From Micromonospora yasonensis (lineage in GTDB: Bacteria; Actinomycetota; Actinomycetes; Mycobacteriales; Micromonosporaceae): a stretch of DNA of 58,817 nucleotides. Positions 1-9,400 of the stretch are shown piece after piece. The position numbers were made by a program, and so were the translations under genes. The first letter of the stretch is position 1. The number at the start of each line of letters is the position of its first letter. The notes beneath the pieces were generated by a model. It was not told the origin of the DNA. It worked only from the letters and a program-made list of their open reading frames with translations, and ran no database searches. Location of the stretch: contig NZ_JAPDPH010000015.1 in the NCBI RefSeq assembly GCF_026013475.1, positions 1 through 58,817 of the forward strand, in the 5' to 3' direction.

Positions 1-1
1 C

Positions 2-415
2 GCCGGAGTGGATCGGCTCGCGGTGCCCGCCGACGTACCCGCGGCCTGGCTGGCCGGTTTCGACGGGCAACTGCACCGCGATGCGCCTCCGCTGCCGCTG
101 GCCGAACTCGACCGCGTGGACGCCGTGTTAACCGGTTGCGCGGTGGCGATTGCCGACACCGGCACGATCGTGCTCGACGGCGGCCCGGGGCAGGGGCGAC
201 GGGCCCTGACGCTGGTGCCCGACCGGCACATCTGCGTGGTGCGTACCGACCAGATCGTCGGCCTGGTCCCCGAAGCGCTCCCCCGCCTCGACCCGCGAGC
301 ACCGCTGACCTGGATCTCCGGCCCGTCGGCGACCAGCGACATCGAGCTCAACCGGGTCGAGGGAGTGCACGGCCCCCGCCAGTTGGAGGTCCTGCTGCTG
401 GAACCCGGCGGGTGA
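2..415 (+). CDS. lutC: LutC/YkgG-type lactate utilization protein, 3' part only
   Basis: This is the C-terminal part (about 137 residues) of an LUD-domain protein; the reading frame is open to the window edge, so the start lies outside. The tail DIELNRVEGVHGPRQLEVLL is the signature end of LutC/YkgG proteins, which work with LutA and LutB (iron-sulfur proteins) in oxidising L-lactate to pyruvate in the cytoplasm. LutA and LutB are not visible but are expected just upstream. A GntR regulator gene follows on the same strand about 96 bases later, a common arrangement for lactate operons. The family call is secure; its actual substrate here is inferred. Confidence 0.88.
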   Translation, partial: AGVDRLAVPADVPAAWLAGFDGQLHRDAPPLPLAELDRVDAVLTGCAVAIADTGTIVLDGGPGQGRRALTLVPDRHICVVRTDQIVGLVPEALPRLDPRAPLTWISGPSATSDIELNRVEGVHGPRQLEVLLLEPGG

Positions 416-479
416 GGCAGGTAGGCGCCGGGGCGGAGCCTCTCGTGCGACTTTCCCAGCCAACGAACTATCCTGCAGT

Positions 480-488
480 CATCGGATG
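480..488. promoter_or_regulatory. Perfect CATCGGATG dyad upstream of the GntR regulator gene
   Basis: The 9-mer CATC-G-GATG is a perfect dyad 23 bases before the regulator's start codon and just upstream of its Shine-Dalgarno sequence, a position suited to autoregulation. A related perfect site lies in front of the secreted-protein gene at 36915-40196 (40397-40405), and 8/9 matches lie in the divergent glycosidase promoter region near 11.1 kb. That the neighbouring GntR protein binds here is an inference. Confidence 0.4.
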
Positions 489-511
489 TGTCGGCAGGAG
501 GTTCGCCCGCG

Positions 512-1189
512 ATGTCGCTGACCGACGACGCGATCGACAAGATCAAGCAGATGATCACCAGCGGCGAGTTGCGGCCCGGCGACCGCCTGCCACGGGAGGC
601 TGATCTCGCCGAGCGCCTGGGGCTGTCCCGCAACTCGCTGCGGGAAGCCGTGCGGGCCCTGTCCCTGATCCACGTGCTCGATGTGCGGCAGGGCGACGGC
701 ACGTACGTGACAAGCCTGGAGCCCACACTGCTCCTCGACGCGATGGCCTTCGTCGTCGACTTCCACCGCGACGACACGGTGCTGCAGTTCTTCGAGGTAC
801 GACGTATCCTCGAACCCGCCGCGGCGGCGGTGGCCGCCATCAAGATGAGCGACGAGGACATCGGATGCCTGCGTAAGCTCCTCGATGAGCTCGGCCCCAC
901 GCCGACGGTCGAACAACTGGTCGCCAACGACATCGAGTTCCACCGGCGGATCGCCGCGGGTTCCGGCAACCAGGTCCTGTGCTCGCTGATCGAGGGGCTG
1001 TCCGGCCCCACGCAGCGGGCGCGGATCTGGCGCGGCCTGACCCAGAAGGACGCCGTCCGCCGCACCCTCGACGAGCACGGACTCATCTGCGACGCCATCG
1101 CCAACCGGCAGCCGGAGATCGCCCGCGCGTGGGCCACGGTCCACGTCGCCGGGGTCGAGCAATGGCTACGCCAGGCGCTGGCGGAATAA
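512..1189 (+). CDS. FadR-subfamily GntR transcriptional regulator (FCD domain)
   Basis: A 225-residue regulator. Residues about 5-68 form a winged helix-turn-helix with the GntR signature (ITSGELRPGDRLPREADLA, then LGLSRNSLREAVRAL). The rest is an all-helical FCD ligand domain containing NDIEFHRRIAAGSGN, with the metal-type Asp/His pattern of the family. The ATG at 512 was chosen over the in-frame GTG at 488 because a strong AGGAGG lies 10 bases before 512. It sits between lutC and the glycosidase locus, so it may be an LldR/LutR-type lactate sensor or a sugar-acid sensor for the locus; the sequence does not decide. A CATCGGATG dyad lies in its leader (480-488) and another lies inside the coding region (859-867). 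Confidence 0.9.
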   Translation: MSLTDDAIDKIKQMITSGELRPGDRLPREADLAERLGLSRNSLREAVRALSLIHVLDVRQGDGTYVTSLEPTLLLDAMAFVVDFHRDDTVLQFFEVRRILEPAAAAVAAIKMSDEDIGCLRKLLDELGPTPTVEQLVANDIEFHRRIAAGSGNQVLCSLIEGLSGPTQRARIWRGLTQKDAVRRTLDEHGLICDAIANRQPEIARAWATVHVAGVEQWLRQALAE

Positions 1190-1224
1190 CGGCCGAACCC
1201 CGGCCCTGCGTATGGTCTTGCGAC

Positions 1225-1256
1225 CGTGCTCCGTGCCTGATCAGGCACGGAGCACG
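1225..1256. terminator. 32-nt perfect palindrome, bidirectional terminator
   Basis: Two perfect 16-nt arms meet at TGATCA with no spacer. The element lies between the converging ends of the GntR gene (stop at 1189) and the GH84 gene (stop at 1352). It has no T-tract, as is usual in actinomycetes. A role as an operator is possible but less likely at a convergent gene end. Confidence 0.7.
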
Positions 1257-1351
1257 TCGCATCCCGGTCCGGCCCACGCGAGCCCGACAATGCTCCCGTC
1301 AGTGGTCCGGCGGCTCACCGCCATTGGCCGACGGTGGCGACGCTACGGCGG

Positions 1352-4081
1352 TCAGTGCGCCACGGCATCGACAGATACCTCCGCCGCGGTGGTCCAGGGA
1401 CGGCCCTGAACCTCTCCCAGCGCCACCAATCGCACGTAGCGAGCGGTGGTATGCGCGAACGGGACCCATTTCTCCTTCGCACCAGAGTCGAACTGACCGG
1501 TGGCCACCGGGTTGGCCCAGGTCTTGCCGTCCTGGCTCAGGTAGACCTCATAGCGGGAAATCCGCCCGTTGTCGGTGTCCTGCCGTGGGAGGTATCGCAA
1601 CGCGCAGACGTCCATTGTGCGGCCGAGGTCGAGTTGGATCTCGTGCGGCGGCGGCGGGTTGGAAGCCGACCATGCGGTGTGCCAGAAGGTGCCCGGATTA
1701 CCGTCGATCGCGTTGGCGCCGGCGCCGTTCTCGCCAGCCGTCTCCTCGCTGTCGACGTAGGTGACCGCCGCCGGACGGGTTGGGCTGCCGGCACAGGTGA
1801 CCTGCACTGGGAGTTCCTGGGTGACCTGCTGACTGCCGCCAGCCTGCCAGCTGATGGTGCTCGTCACCGTGGCTGCCCGGGCTGCCCGGTCACCCGGCCA
1901 GCGCAAACTCACGTCCACGCGGCGCGTCTCACCGGTCGCCACATCACCGAGCTCGACCGTACGGGGCTCGACGGTGCCGCCGTCGCTCACCTGGAGTTGC
2001 ACCGTCACCCCGGTCGCCGAGCCCGCGGTGCGGTTGGTCAACTCGACCGGCAGGGTGGCGGTCCCGGAGTCGTCGAAGACCACCGTGGCGGGCACCCGCG
2101 CCCGGATCGGTTCCCGCACCAGGTCCCCAGCCGCAGCCAGGAAAGTGTCGAGGACGCCGTCAGCGATCTTCACCGGTGCGCGGCCCCAGGAGTTGTCCGG
2201 GGGGTCGACGGTTACCGCTGCCGCCCGGTCAGCGAGGTCCTCAGCCGACTCGAGGAGGCGTCGCGCCTTCTCCCCGTCGCCAGCATGCTGGGCGGCGAGC
2301 GCATCGAGCGCGGCGACGAACGCTTCACCCCACAGGCCGGTGGCGTCCAGCCAGGGGGCCGCGTCGGCGACGAAGCCCTCCGCCACCGCTCCGGCACGGA
2401 TCACTTCCGGTGCGCCCGCGATCGCGTCGGCGTATCCGCGAAGAGCAGCGATTGCCCCGTCGCGATCGCCCGCCTCCCAGACGCGCCAGAACTCGGCCAG
2501 CTTCGCCCGCAACGCGGGCGCCTGCGGCTGCCACGGTGTGGTGCCGAAGGTCGGCGCCAGGTGATTGAGATCGCCGAAGACCAGCAGCGCTTCAGTCGCG
2601 GCCGGATCATCGCCCGCGAGATGGCGCATTGCCTCCCGCCAGTTGCGCCCCGCGTCGTACGCGCGGTCGTTCCAGGTGAAGTCGGCGACCCCGAAGACCG
2701 CTACCTTGCTACCCGCCGCCTGGTTCATCGGGTTGGCGACGATGCCGGCGAGGTGGTCGGACAGGCCCGCCTCACGTTTGTCGTACGGCGCCAGCAACAG
2801 CCGGCCCCGGGTGTTCCAGTAGTCGTTCACCGGGTAGTTGTCCCAGACGAACACCTCCCGCCCGTACAGTTCGGAGATCCGCTGGGCCTGGTCATTGGTG
2901 ATGCTAGGGGGCACCACGTCGGTGCCGGTCCACATCACCACCACCTCGGCAACCAGGTCGGTACGCCAGGAGCGCTTATACGGGGTCTCCGACAGGTCGC
3001 CGTACTGCGTCGGGACGGTCTGCAGCGGCCGTACGCCGTCGTGGGTGCCGACGAACTCGTGCTGCAGGTAGTTGAGCAGCTCCGCCTGGGCCCGACCGAC
3101 GCTCGCCTGGCTGGCGGTTCCGTACCGAACGCGGTCGTCGTCGCAGTTGAAGCGCAGCGAGATGTCGTCCAGCGGCACCGAGAACGCGTGAACCCCGATG
3201 TCGTACATCGCTTGGAACTTGCCAACGAGCGCCTGGCGGTCGCTGTCTCCCGAGTAACAGATCGTGTTGCCAGGCGACAGCGCGAAGGTGAACCGTACGT
3301 GGTGGCGAGTCGCCTGGTCGACAAGCTGCTGCAGCTGGGCGAGTTTCGCCAGCGGATAGGGCTCGCGCCACCGCTCCCGGTGATACGGGTCGTCCTTCGG
3401 CGCGTATATGTAGGTGTTGGCTTTCACATCGCCGTAGAACGCGAGCTGGTCGAGACGCTCGTCGTGGGTCCACGGCGGCCCGTAGAAGCCTTCGATGGTG
3501 CCGCGTAGCGGCATCGACGGGAAGTCGCTGATCTGCGCCCCGGCGAGCCGCCAGCCGCCGTCGTCACCGGGCAGGAACAACTGCCGCAGCGACTGGACCG
3601 CGTAGTACTGCCCGGCTGGATCGGTACCGCCGAGCCCGACCGTGCCGAGCGGAACCTCTCGGCTCACGCGCAGCGCGTATCCCTCCGGATGAGCCGGCGC
3701 CGGAGTGGACCCGAGCGCCGCCGCGACGTCCGCGCGCGCGGCACCGCCGAGGTGCACCGTCAGGGCGGCCCGGCTGCTGGCCGTGCGCACCACCTCGACG
3801 CGATCAACACCGTGCTGCTTGAGCGAGCCGACCAGCAGGTCACGGGCGGCGGTATCGGTGTCGTCGCCGACCACCACCTCAACCGTGCCGGGGACCACCA
3901 CGTCTGCCCCCGCCCGGCTCATCTGCTGCGGTGCCGGCGACACCACGGGAAGCTCTGGGGCAGCGGGGCGCTCGCCGCCGCGGGCGCTGGCCGGCACGGC
4001 GGTGAGCATCAGCAGGACACTGGTGGCCAGCAGCGCGCCGGGCATCCGACAACGGCCGAGTCCGGCAGCTTGACTTCTCAT
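1352..4081 (-). CDS. Secreted GH84 beta-N-acetylglucosaminidase with C-terminal discoidin module
   Basis: A 909-residue exported enzyme predicted to cleave terminal beta-linked GlcNAc. Residues about 14-33 form a signal peptide and 45-180 a GH20b-like cap. The GH84 barrel opens with LRGTIEGFYGPPWTHDERL (about 192), and the paired catalytic aspartates are in SVPLDDISLR (D305-D306). A helical region, a NEW3-like beta domain (about 620-730) and an F5/8-type C module with AIDGNPGTFWHT follow. The start was set at 4081 because the start and the upstream stop overlap as TGATG and GGAGG precedes it; the open frame upstream is antisense-like noise. It is the last gene of an operon GH29-GH20 fusion, GH29, GH84. 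Its C-terminal module closely resembles that of the GH20 protein at 11714. Confidence 0.92.
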   Translation of the reverse strand: MRSQAAGLGRCRMPGALLATSVLLMLTAVPASARGGERPAAPELPVVSPAPQQMSRAGADVVVPGTVEVVVGDDTDTAARDLLVGSLKQHGVDRVEVVRTASSRAALTVHLGGAARADVAAALGSTPAPAHPEGYALRVSREVPLGTVGLGGTDPAGQYYAVQSLRQLFLPGDDGGWRLAGAQISDFPSMPLRGTIEGFYGPPWTHDERLDQLAFYGDVKANTYIYAPKDDPYHRERWREPYPLAKLAQLQQLVDQATRHHVRFTFALSPGNTICYSGDSDRQALVGKFQAMYDIGVHAFSVPLDDISLRFNCDDDRVRYGTASQASVGRAQAELLNYLQHEFVGTHDGVRPLQTVPTQYGDLSETPYKRSWRTDLVAEVVVMWTGTDVVPPSITNDQAQRISELYGREVFVWDNYPVNDYWNTRGRLLLAPYDKREAGLSDHLAGIVANPMNQAAGSKVAVFGVADFTWNDRAYDAGRNWREAMRHLAGDDPAATEALLVFGDLNHLAPTFGTTPWQPQAPALRAKLAEFWRVWEAGDRDGAIAALRGYADAIAGAPEVIRAGAVAEGFVADAAPWLDATGLWGEAFVAALDALAAQHAGDGEKARRLLESAEDLADRAAAVTVDPPDNSWGRAPVKIADGVLDTFLAAAGDLVREPIRARVPATVVFDDSGTATLPVELTNRTAGSATGVTVQLQVSDGGTVEPRTVELGDVATGETRRVDVSLRWPGDRAARAATVTSTISWQAGGSQQVTQELPVQVTCAGSPTRPAAVTYVDSEETAGENGAGANAIDGNPGTFWHTAWSASNPPPPHEIQLDLGRTMDVCALRYLPRQDTDNGRISRYEVYLSQDGKTWANPVATGQFDSGAKEKWVPFAHTTARYVRLVALGEVQGRPWTTAAEVSVDAVAH

Positions 4082-6315
4082 CAGGCGCCTCCATCCGGCT
4101 TGGCCCGCACCTGCACCTCGGCCAGCGACAACGGGTTGCTGGCCGATTCGAGCTGGATCCGTACGTAGCGGCCACGCAGGCCGGCCAGGTCGATTCGGGT
4201 CGGCCGCCCGGCCTGGCCCGGCTGGTGCAGGGCGGTGACACCGGGCGCCGTGCGCGCGGCTTCCAGCGAGTCCGCGGTGATGGGCGACTCGGACACCAGG
4301 ACCCAGTAGTTCGACAGGCGGTTGGCGCAGCAGTCGGTCCGGTTCCAGACCGCGATCTGGTCGATGGCGTAACTGGCCTCGAGGTCCACCTGCCACCACG
4401 CCTGGTTCGACGGCTCGGCGGTGTGCGTCACTGACCCGGCCCCGTACGCGCCGTCGGTGTTGCCGTCGACCGCCCGGCTCGGGACGCCGCCCCAGGCCAG
4501 GCTCTGCTGCGTCGCCGGCTTGCCCAGTGCGACGTTGGGCAGCACGACTTCGACGGTCCTGGTGGTCCGGGTGCCGATGCGGCCGACCTCTGTGGTGAGG
4601 CTGATCGGGTAGCTGCCGGTCGCGGCACCGGCGGGCACGGACAGCGTCACGGGCACCTCAACCGTCTGTCCCGCCGGGATCTCGGGCACCACGGTCCGGG
4701 TCGGCTCGATGGTCCAGCCGGCCGGCGCGGCCAGGCTGACCCGTACGTCCGGCGAGGTGGTGCTGCCGGTGCTGGTCAGTTTGACGGTGCCCTGGACCGT
4801 GCCGCCCGGGGCCACCTCCCCCGGCGCGTCCAGCGTCGAGCGGATGAGCTGGTGCACGCCCGGCGTGGAGATCTTGAAGACGTACGCGTGCTGGCTGGTG
4901 GTGGCGGCCTCGCCGGGCGTGGTGATCACCACGTTGCCCTGCGCGTCCCGTTGCCAGGGCAGCGCCGAACCGTCCGCACCCAGCAGCCGTACCGTGGTCG
5001 ACTGGCCGAACGGCAGGTCGCCGCCCAGGGTGAGCCGCTCCCCGGGCCAGGCCAACGCGATGGCGTAGAGCGAGCCGTCCTTGACCGTGTAGCGGATGGG
5101 CACGTTGCTGGCCCGGTCCTCGGCGTGGCTGAAGTACGTGGTGCCGTAGATCGCCTCTCCGTTGACCCGCAGCCAGGCGCCGATGTCCCGCAGCCGCTGC
5201 TGCATCAGCTCGGGGATCGTGCCGTCAGCGCGCGGCCCGATGTCGAGCAGCAAATTTCCGTTCTTGCTGACGATGTCCGCGAGCGAGTCGATCAGCTCGT
5301 TCGAGGTGAGGTAGTCCTCCTCCGGCTCGTTGGCGTTGTACCCGTACGAGTGGGCGATGCCGCGGCTGGCCTCCCACTTCACCGGGTCGATGTCGGCCTT
5401 GACGGTGTACTCCGGAGTCTGGAAGTCCAGTTCGGGGCTGTCCAACGCGCCGGTGCGGGTCTTACAGCGGTTGGCGACGACGACGTCCTTCGGGTACTGG
5501 CGGTTCTTGGCCTGGTTGTAGTAGTCGGCGATCACCGGGGCCATATCCCAGTACGCCGCCGAGCGCTCCCACTGGCCGTCGCACCAGAGGATGTCCGGGT
5601 CGTACCTGTCGATCAGCTCACGGACCTGGGGGTGCATGTAGTCGTGCACGTAGTCAGCCACCGGCCCGATCCCCGTGTACGGCACGGACGCGCCGGTGTA
5701 CGGGTTCGTCGGCTGCCGGCCGGTGTAGTTCGGGTTGTTCCACTCGTAGAGCGAGTAGTAGAAGCCCGCCTTCAGCTTTCCGTCGCGGCGTGCCGCGGCA
5801 ACCAACTCGCCCGCGAGGTCCCGGCGCGGGCCGCGGTCCACGGCGTCGCGGGTGCCGGTGGCGGTGTCCCACAGCGCCACCCCCTCGTGGTGCTTCGAGG
5901 TCAGCACGAAGTACTTCGCACCGGCGTCGTTGAACAGGTCCACCCACCCGGCCGGGTCGAACTTCTCGGCCCGCCAGGCGTCGATGAACCGGTCGTAGTC
6001 GTAGTCCGTCCCGTACGTGTCACGGTGGTGCTGGTACGTCGGGCTGTTGCGCTGGTTCAGGTACGCCCAGTACCACTCGGCGTAGCTGCCTCGCGGTCCC
6101 CAGGCCGGGACGGAGTAGGCACCCCAGTGGATGAAGATGCCGAACTTGGCGTCGTCGAACCACTCGGGCACCGGATGCGTGTCCAATGAGTCGGCGGTCG
6201 GCTGGTAATCCGGTGTGGGCTCCTCCTCGGCGGCCCGGACGCCAGCGGCGGGGAGCCCGAGCAGCAGCGCGGCGGCGGTCAGCACGGCCACGGAGCGCGG
6301 AAGCTTACGTTTCAC
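4081..6315 (-). CDS. Secreted GH29 alpha-L-fucosidase with F-type lectin module
   Basis: A 744-residue exported retaining alpha-L-fucosidase. It has a GTG start (6313-6315) behind GAAAGGA, a signal peptide at 1-29 and a GH29 barrel from about 38 to 400, with WFDDAKFGIFIHWGAYSVP and KYFVLTSKHHEG. The nucleophile is D246 in ILWCDGQW. A beta domain, a NEW3 domain (about 490-585) and a C-terminal beta-sandwich (about 590-740) follow. That sandwich has the F-type lectin pattern H-x27-R-x-D-x4-R with the typical Cys-Cys pair (NRTDCCANR), so it probably binds fucose. The gene overlaps the GH84 gene by one base and lies 123 bases after the fusion gene. Its architecture matches the N-terminal half of that fusion, suggesting tandem duplication. 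Confidence 0.94.
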   Translation of the reverse strand: MKRKLPRSVAVLTAAALLLGLPAAGVRAAEEEPTPDYQPTADSLDTHPVPEWFDDAKFGIFIHWGAYSVPAWGPRGSYAEWYWAYLNQRNSPTYQHHRDTYGTDYDYDRFIDAWRAEKFDPAGWVDLFNDAGAKYFVLTSKHHEGVALWDTATGTRDAVDRGPRRDLAGELVAAARRDGKLKAGFYYSLYEWNNPNYTGRQPTNPYTGASVPYTGIGPVADYVHDYMHPQVRELIDRYDPDILWCDGQWERSAAYWDMAPVIADYYNQAKNRQYPKDVVVANRCKTRTGALDSPELDFQTPEYTVKADIDPVKWEASRGIAHSYGYNANEPEEDYLTSNELIDSLADIVSKNGNLLLDIGPRADGTIPELMQQRLRDIGAWLRVNGEAIYGTTYFSHAEDRASNVPIRYTVKDGSLYAIALAWPGERLTLGGDLPFGQSTTVRLLGADGSALPWQRDAQGNVVITTPGEAATTSQHAYVFKISTPGVHQLIRSTLDAPGEVAPGGTVQGTVKLTSTGSTTSPDVRVSLAAPAGWTIEPTRTVVPEIPAGQTVEVPVTLSVPAGAATGSYPISLTTEVGRIGTRTTRTVEVVLPNVALGKPATQQSLAWGGVPSRAVDGNTDGAYGAGSVTHTAEPSNQAWWQVDLEASYAIDQIAVWNRTDCCANRLSNYWVLVSESPITADSLEAARTAPGVTALHQPGQAGRPTRIDLAGLRGRYVRIQLESASNPLSLAEVQVRAKPDGGA

Positions 6316-6438
6316 GATCGTCCTTTCGGTTCAAGGCCGGCGGAGGGCGCTCACCCGACAGCGATGGAGAAGAGGTAGATGGCCATCCAGCAGTCGTCGA
6401 GGTTGACGTAGGTGCACCCGGCGGTGTCGAACGGTGGC

Positions 6439-9400
6439 TCAGCCGGTTGTGCTCAGGGTGGTGGTGTACTGCGCCCGGACCTGCTCGTCGGTCAGGGCTT
6501 GGGCGTAGACGGCGGCGTCGTCGATCGCCCCGTTGAGCGTGGTGCCGTTGAGCTGGCCGAAGTACGCCTGCGGCAGTGGGATGGTCTGCGGGAGCATCTG
6601 GCGGCGTTCCCCGTTGACGTAGAGGGTGGTGCTCGAGCCGTCGGAGACGAAGGTGAGCTGGGTCCACTGCCCGAGCGGCACTGAGTAATCGAACGCGTAG
6701 TCGGCGACGCCGACCTTGGTGAAGCCGACCTTGCCGCCGGTGCCGTACTGCTCCAACTTGATGTTGCCCGCTCTGGAGCCGAGCAGGTTGGCGTCGTTGA
6801 GCGTTCCGTCCTTGCGAACCCACTGGGTGTAGGTCCACGGCCCGGGGATGTCGAGCCCGCCGATGCCCAGCCCATCACCCCGGCCGGTGAACTTCAGCGC
6901 CTTGCCCGATCGGCCGTCGGCATAGGAGGGCACGCCGATGATCTGGGTCGACATGTGCAGGGAACCGGTCCCGTCGAGTACCGGGCGCACGTTCATGCCG
7001 GGTGCGCCGTCGTTCCAGCCCTCCGGGTAGGCGGCCGGTTCGAAGGTGTAGGTGTGGACTGGTCTGCCGTCGGTGGTGGGTTGCTGGCTCGGGAACCCGT
7101 TCCATCCAGGGGCTTTCCCGATCCTCGCTTTGAGCTGCGTGAACTGGGCGTAGGTGGTGGCGGGAGCGGCGTTGTGCCACATGGTGTTGCCGGCCGCGTC
7201 GCGCAGCGGTGCCGACCATTGGTCGGAGTAGGCGTCCGGCGCCCACATCTGGTAGTCGTTCCAGACGTGCACGGTGCCGCCGAGCAGCTTCGGGCTTGCG
7301 TTCAGCCGCCAGCTGGTGTGCGCCCAGGATGGATTGCCGTACAACTTGTGCACCGCGTTGGCCGTGACGTAGAGGTTTCCCGACGGTCCGGCCTGGATCC
7401 GGTCGTACGCCGCCAGCCGGGGATCGCTGCCGTCGCCGGTGTAGTCCATGACGATGACGTCGGTGTCGACCTTGTGCATGGGGGCGTCGGCGTATTCGAA
7501 CCCGTTGTAGATGATGGACCGTTTGCCCTTGGCGACGACGTGGTCGTTGACCTGGTTGATGTAGTCATTGAACAGGTCACCGAAGGTGCTGTAGCGGTCG
7601 GAGTTGTTGGCGAGGAAGGTCTTGACCGCGGGGCAGTTGACCAGGTTCGGGGGCATCTCGTCCCCGCCGAGGTGTACGTACGGGCTGGCGAACCATGGCA
7701 TGAACTCATCCAGGATCCGCTCGGCGGCGGTGACCGCCTCGGGCCGCATGATGTTCATCGCGAAGCTCGGGTTCACCCAGCCGTAGACGTACTGCTGGCC
7801 GCAGGAGTTGTCCGGTGTGGCCCCCGACCCGTCGGGGTTGGGCCCATGCCCCATGCCGATCTTGAAGTAGTTCGACACCGGGTCGGTGTGTCCGGGGAAC
7901 TCGAACCCCGGCACAACCTGCACGTTGTTCTCCCGGCCCAGCTCGATAAACTCCCGGATCTGCTCGCGGCTGTAGGCGAACTTCTTCGAGGTGAGGCCGG
8001 GCAGGTTGTCGCTGTACAGGCGGAAGCCCTCCGGCTCGACCAGGTGCAGCTGCAGCATGTTCTGCTTGGTCCAGCCCATCTCCCGGATGGTGTCCTTGAT
8101 GTACTCCGGGGTGTAGTACTTGCGTGCGGCGTCGATGCCGAACCAGCGCTGCGGCTTACTGGGCACGTCCACCGTCTGCCCGTGGGGCAGCGTGTCGTGG
8201 CCCTCGTCCTGGCGCAGCAGCTGCAGTACCGTACGGCTGCCGTAGTACAGGCCAGCGGTGGTGTTCGCCTCGATGGTGACCCGGCCGTCGACGGTCAGCC
8301 GGTAACCCTCCGCACCCAGCTCGTTCTCCGCGACCAGCCGCAACCGGATCCCGCGATCACTCTCCCGGGTGCCCGGCCCGGCCGCCATCGCCCGCCCGGT
8401 GACCGTCGTGTAGTCGGCGGCCACCGTCTTCGCCACCTCGGCAAGCGTCCGGTCGGCGAGGCCGGGCATGCTTGCCCCGGTCGTCGCCAGCGACTTGTGC
8501 TCCGCCGGATAGGTGACCTGGGCGTCATCGGCGAAGGTGTAGCGACCCGCACCCGCCTGCCAACTGGCGAGTTCCGGCACCACACCCGGCTTCAACGTCG
8601 CCGGCGACGGTTCCCGCTGGTGGTAGACCTCCACCTCGGCCAGGCTCAGCGGATTGGTGGCCGACTCCAGCTGGATCCGCACATAGCGCCCCTTGACGCC
8701 GGCCAGGTCGATGACGCTCGGCGTCCCCGCCGTGGCCGCCTGCCGGATCGCGGTCACCCCGGGCGAGGACTTCGCCTCCTCGAGGCTCTGCCCGCGAATC
8801 TCCTGCTCGGAGGTCATCACCCAGTAATTGCGCAGCCGATCCGCGCAGCAGTCGCTCCGGTTGTAGATCCGCAGCTCCGCCAGTTCCTCCGCGGCCCCCA
8901 GGTCGACCTGCCACCACGCCTGGTTGGACGGCTCCGCGGTGTGGGTGATCGAGCCCTGCCCGTACACGCCACTGGTGTTGCCGTCTACCGCCCGCTCCGG
9001 CGCCCCGTCCCACGCCAGACTGCTCTGCTTCGCCGGCTTACCCAGGGCCAGGTTGACCCGCCCGACCTGCACAGTGTCGGTGGCGGTCACCGTCAGTCCG
9101 GCCACCGAGGCGGTGACGGTCACCGGCACGCTGCCGGCCGCCGTGTCATCCGGTACGGTGATCTTCACGCGTTGCGTGACCGTCTCCCGCGGCTTCAGCG
9201 AGGCCACCGGCTGGGCACCCGTGAGGCTCCATCCCTGCGGCGTGACGCCGGTGACGGTCAGCCCGGTCAGCGTGCTGTCCCCGACATTGGTGTAGGACAG
9301 CGTGGCGTCCGCCGTGGCACCGGGCGACACCCGCGCCGGTAGCTCCAACCTGCCCCGGACCACGATCGGCGCGTTCGGGGTGTGGATCCGCAGAGAGTAC

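Noticed and set aside
1225..1256. 32-nt palindrome considered as a phage or IS attachment site
   Set aside because: No second copy, integrase or tRNA is nearby, and its position between convergent gene ends fits a terminator better.
1334..3508. 724-codon open frame on the plus strand opposite GH84
   Set aside because: It is antisense to a complete catalytic domain, has no motifs or ribosome-binding site, and has the R/V/G-rich composition expected of a shadow frame in GC-rich DNA.
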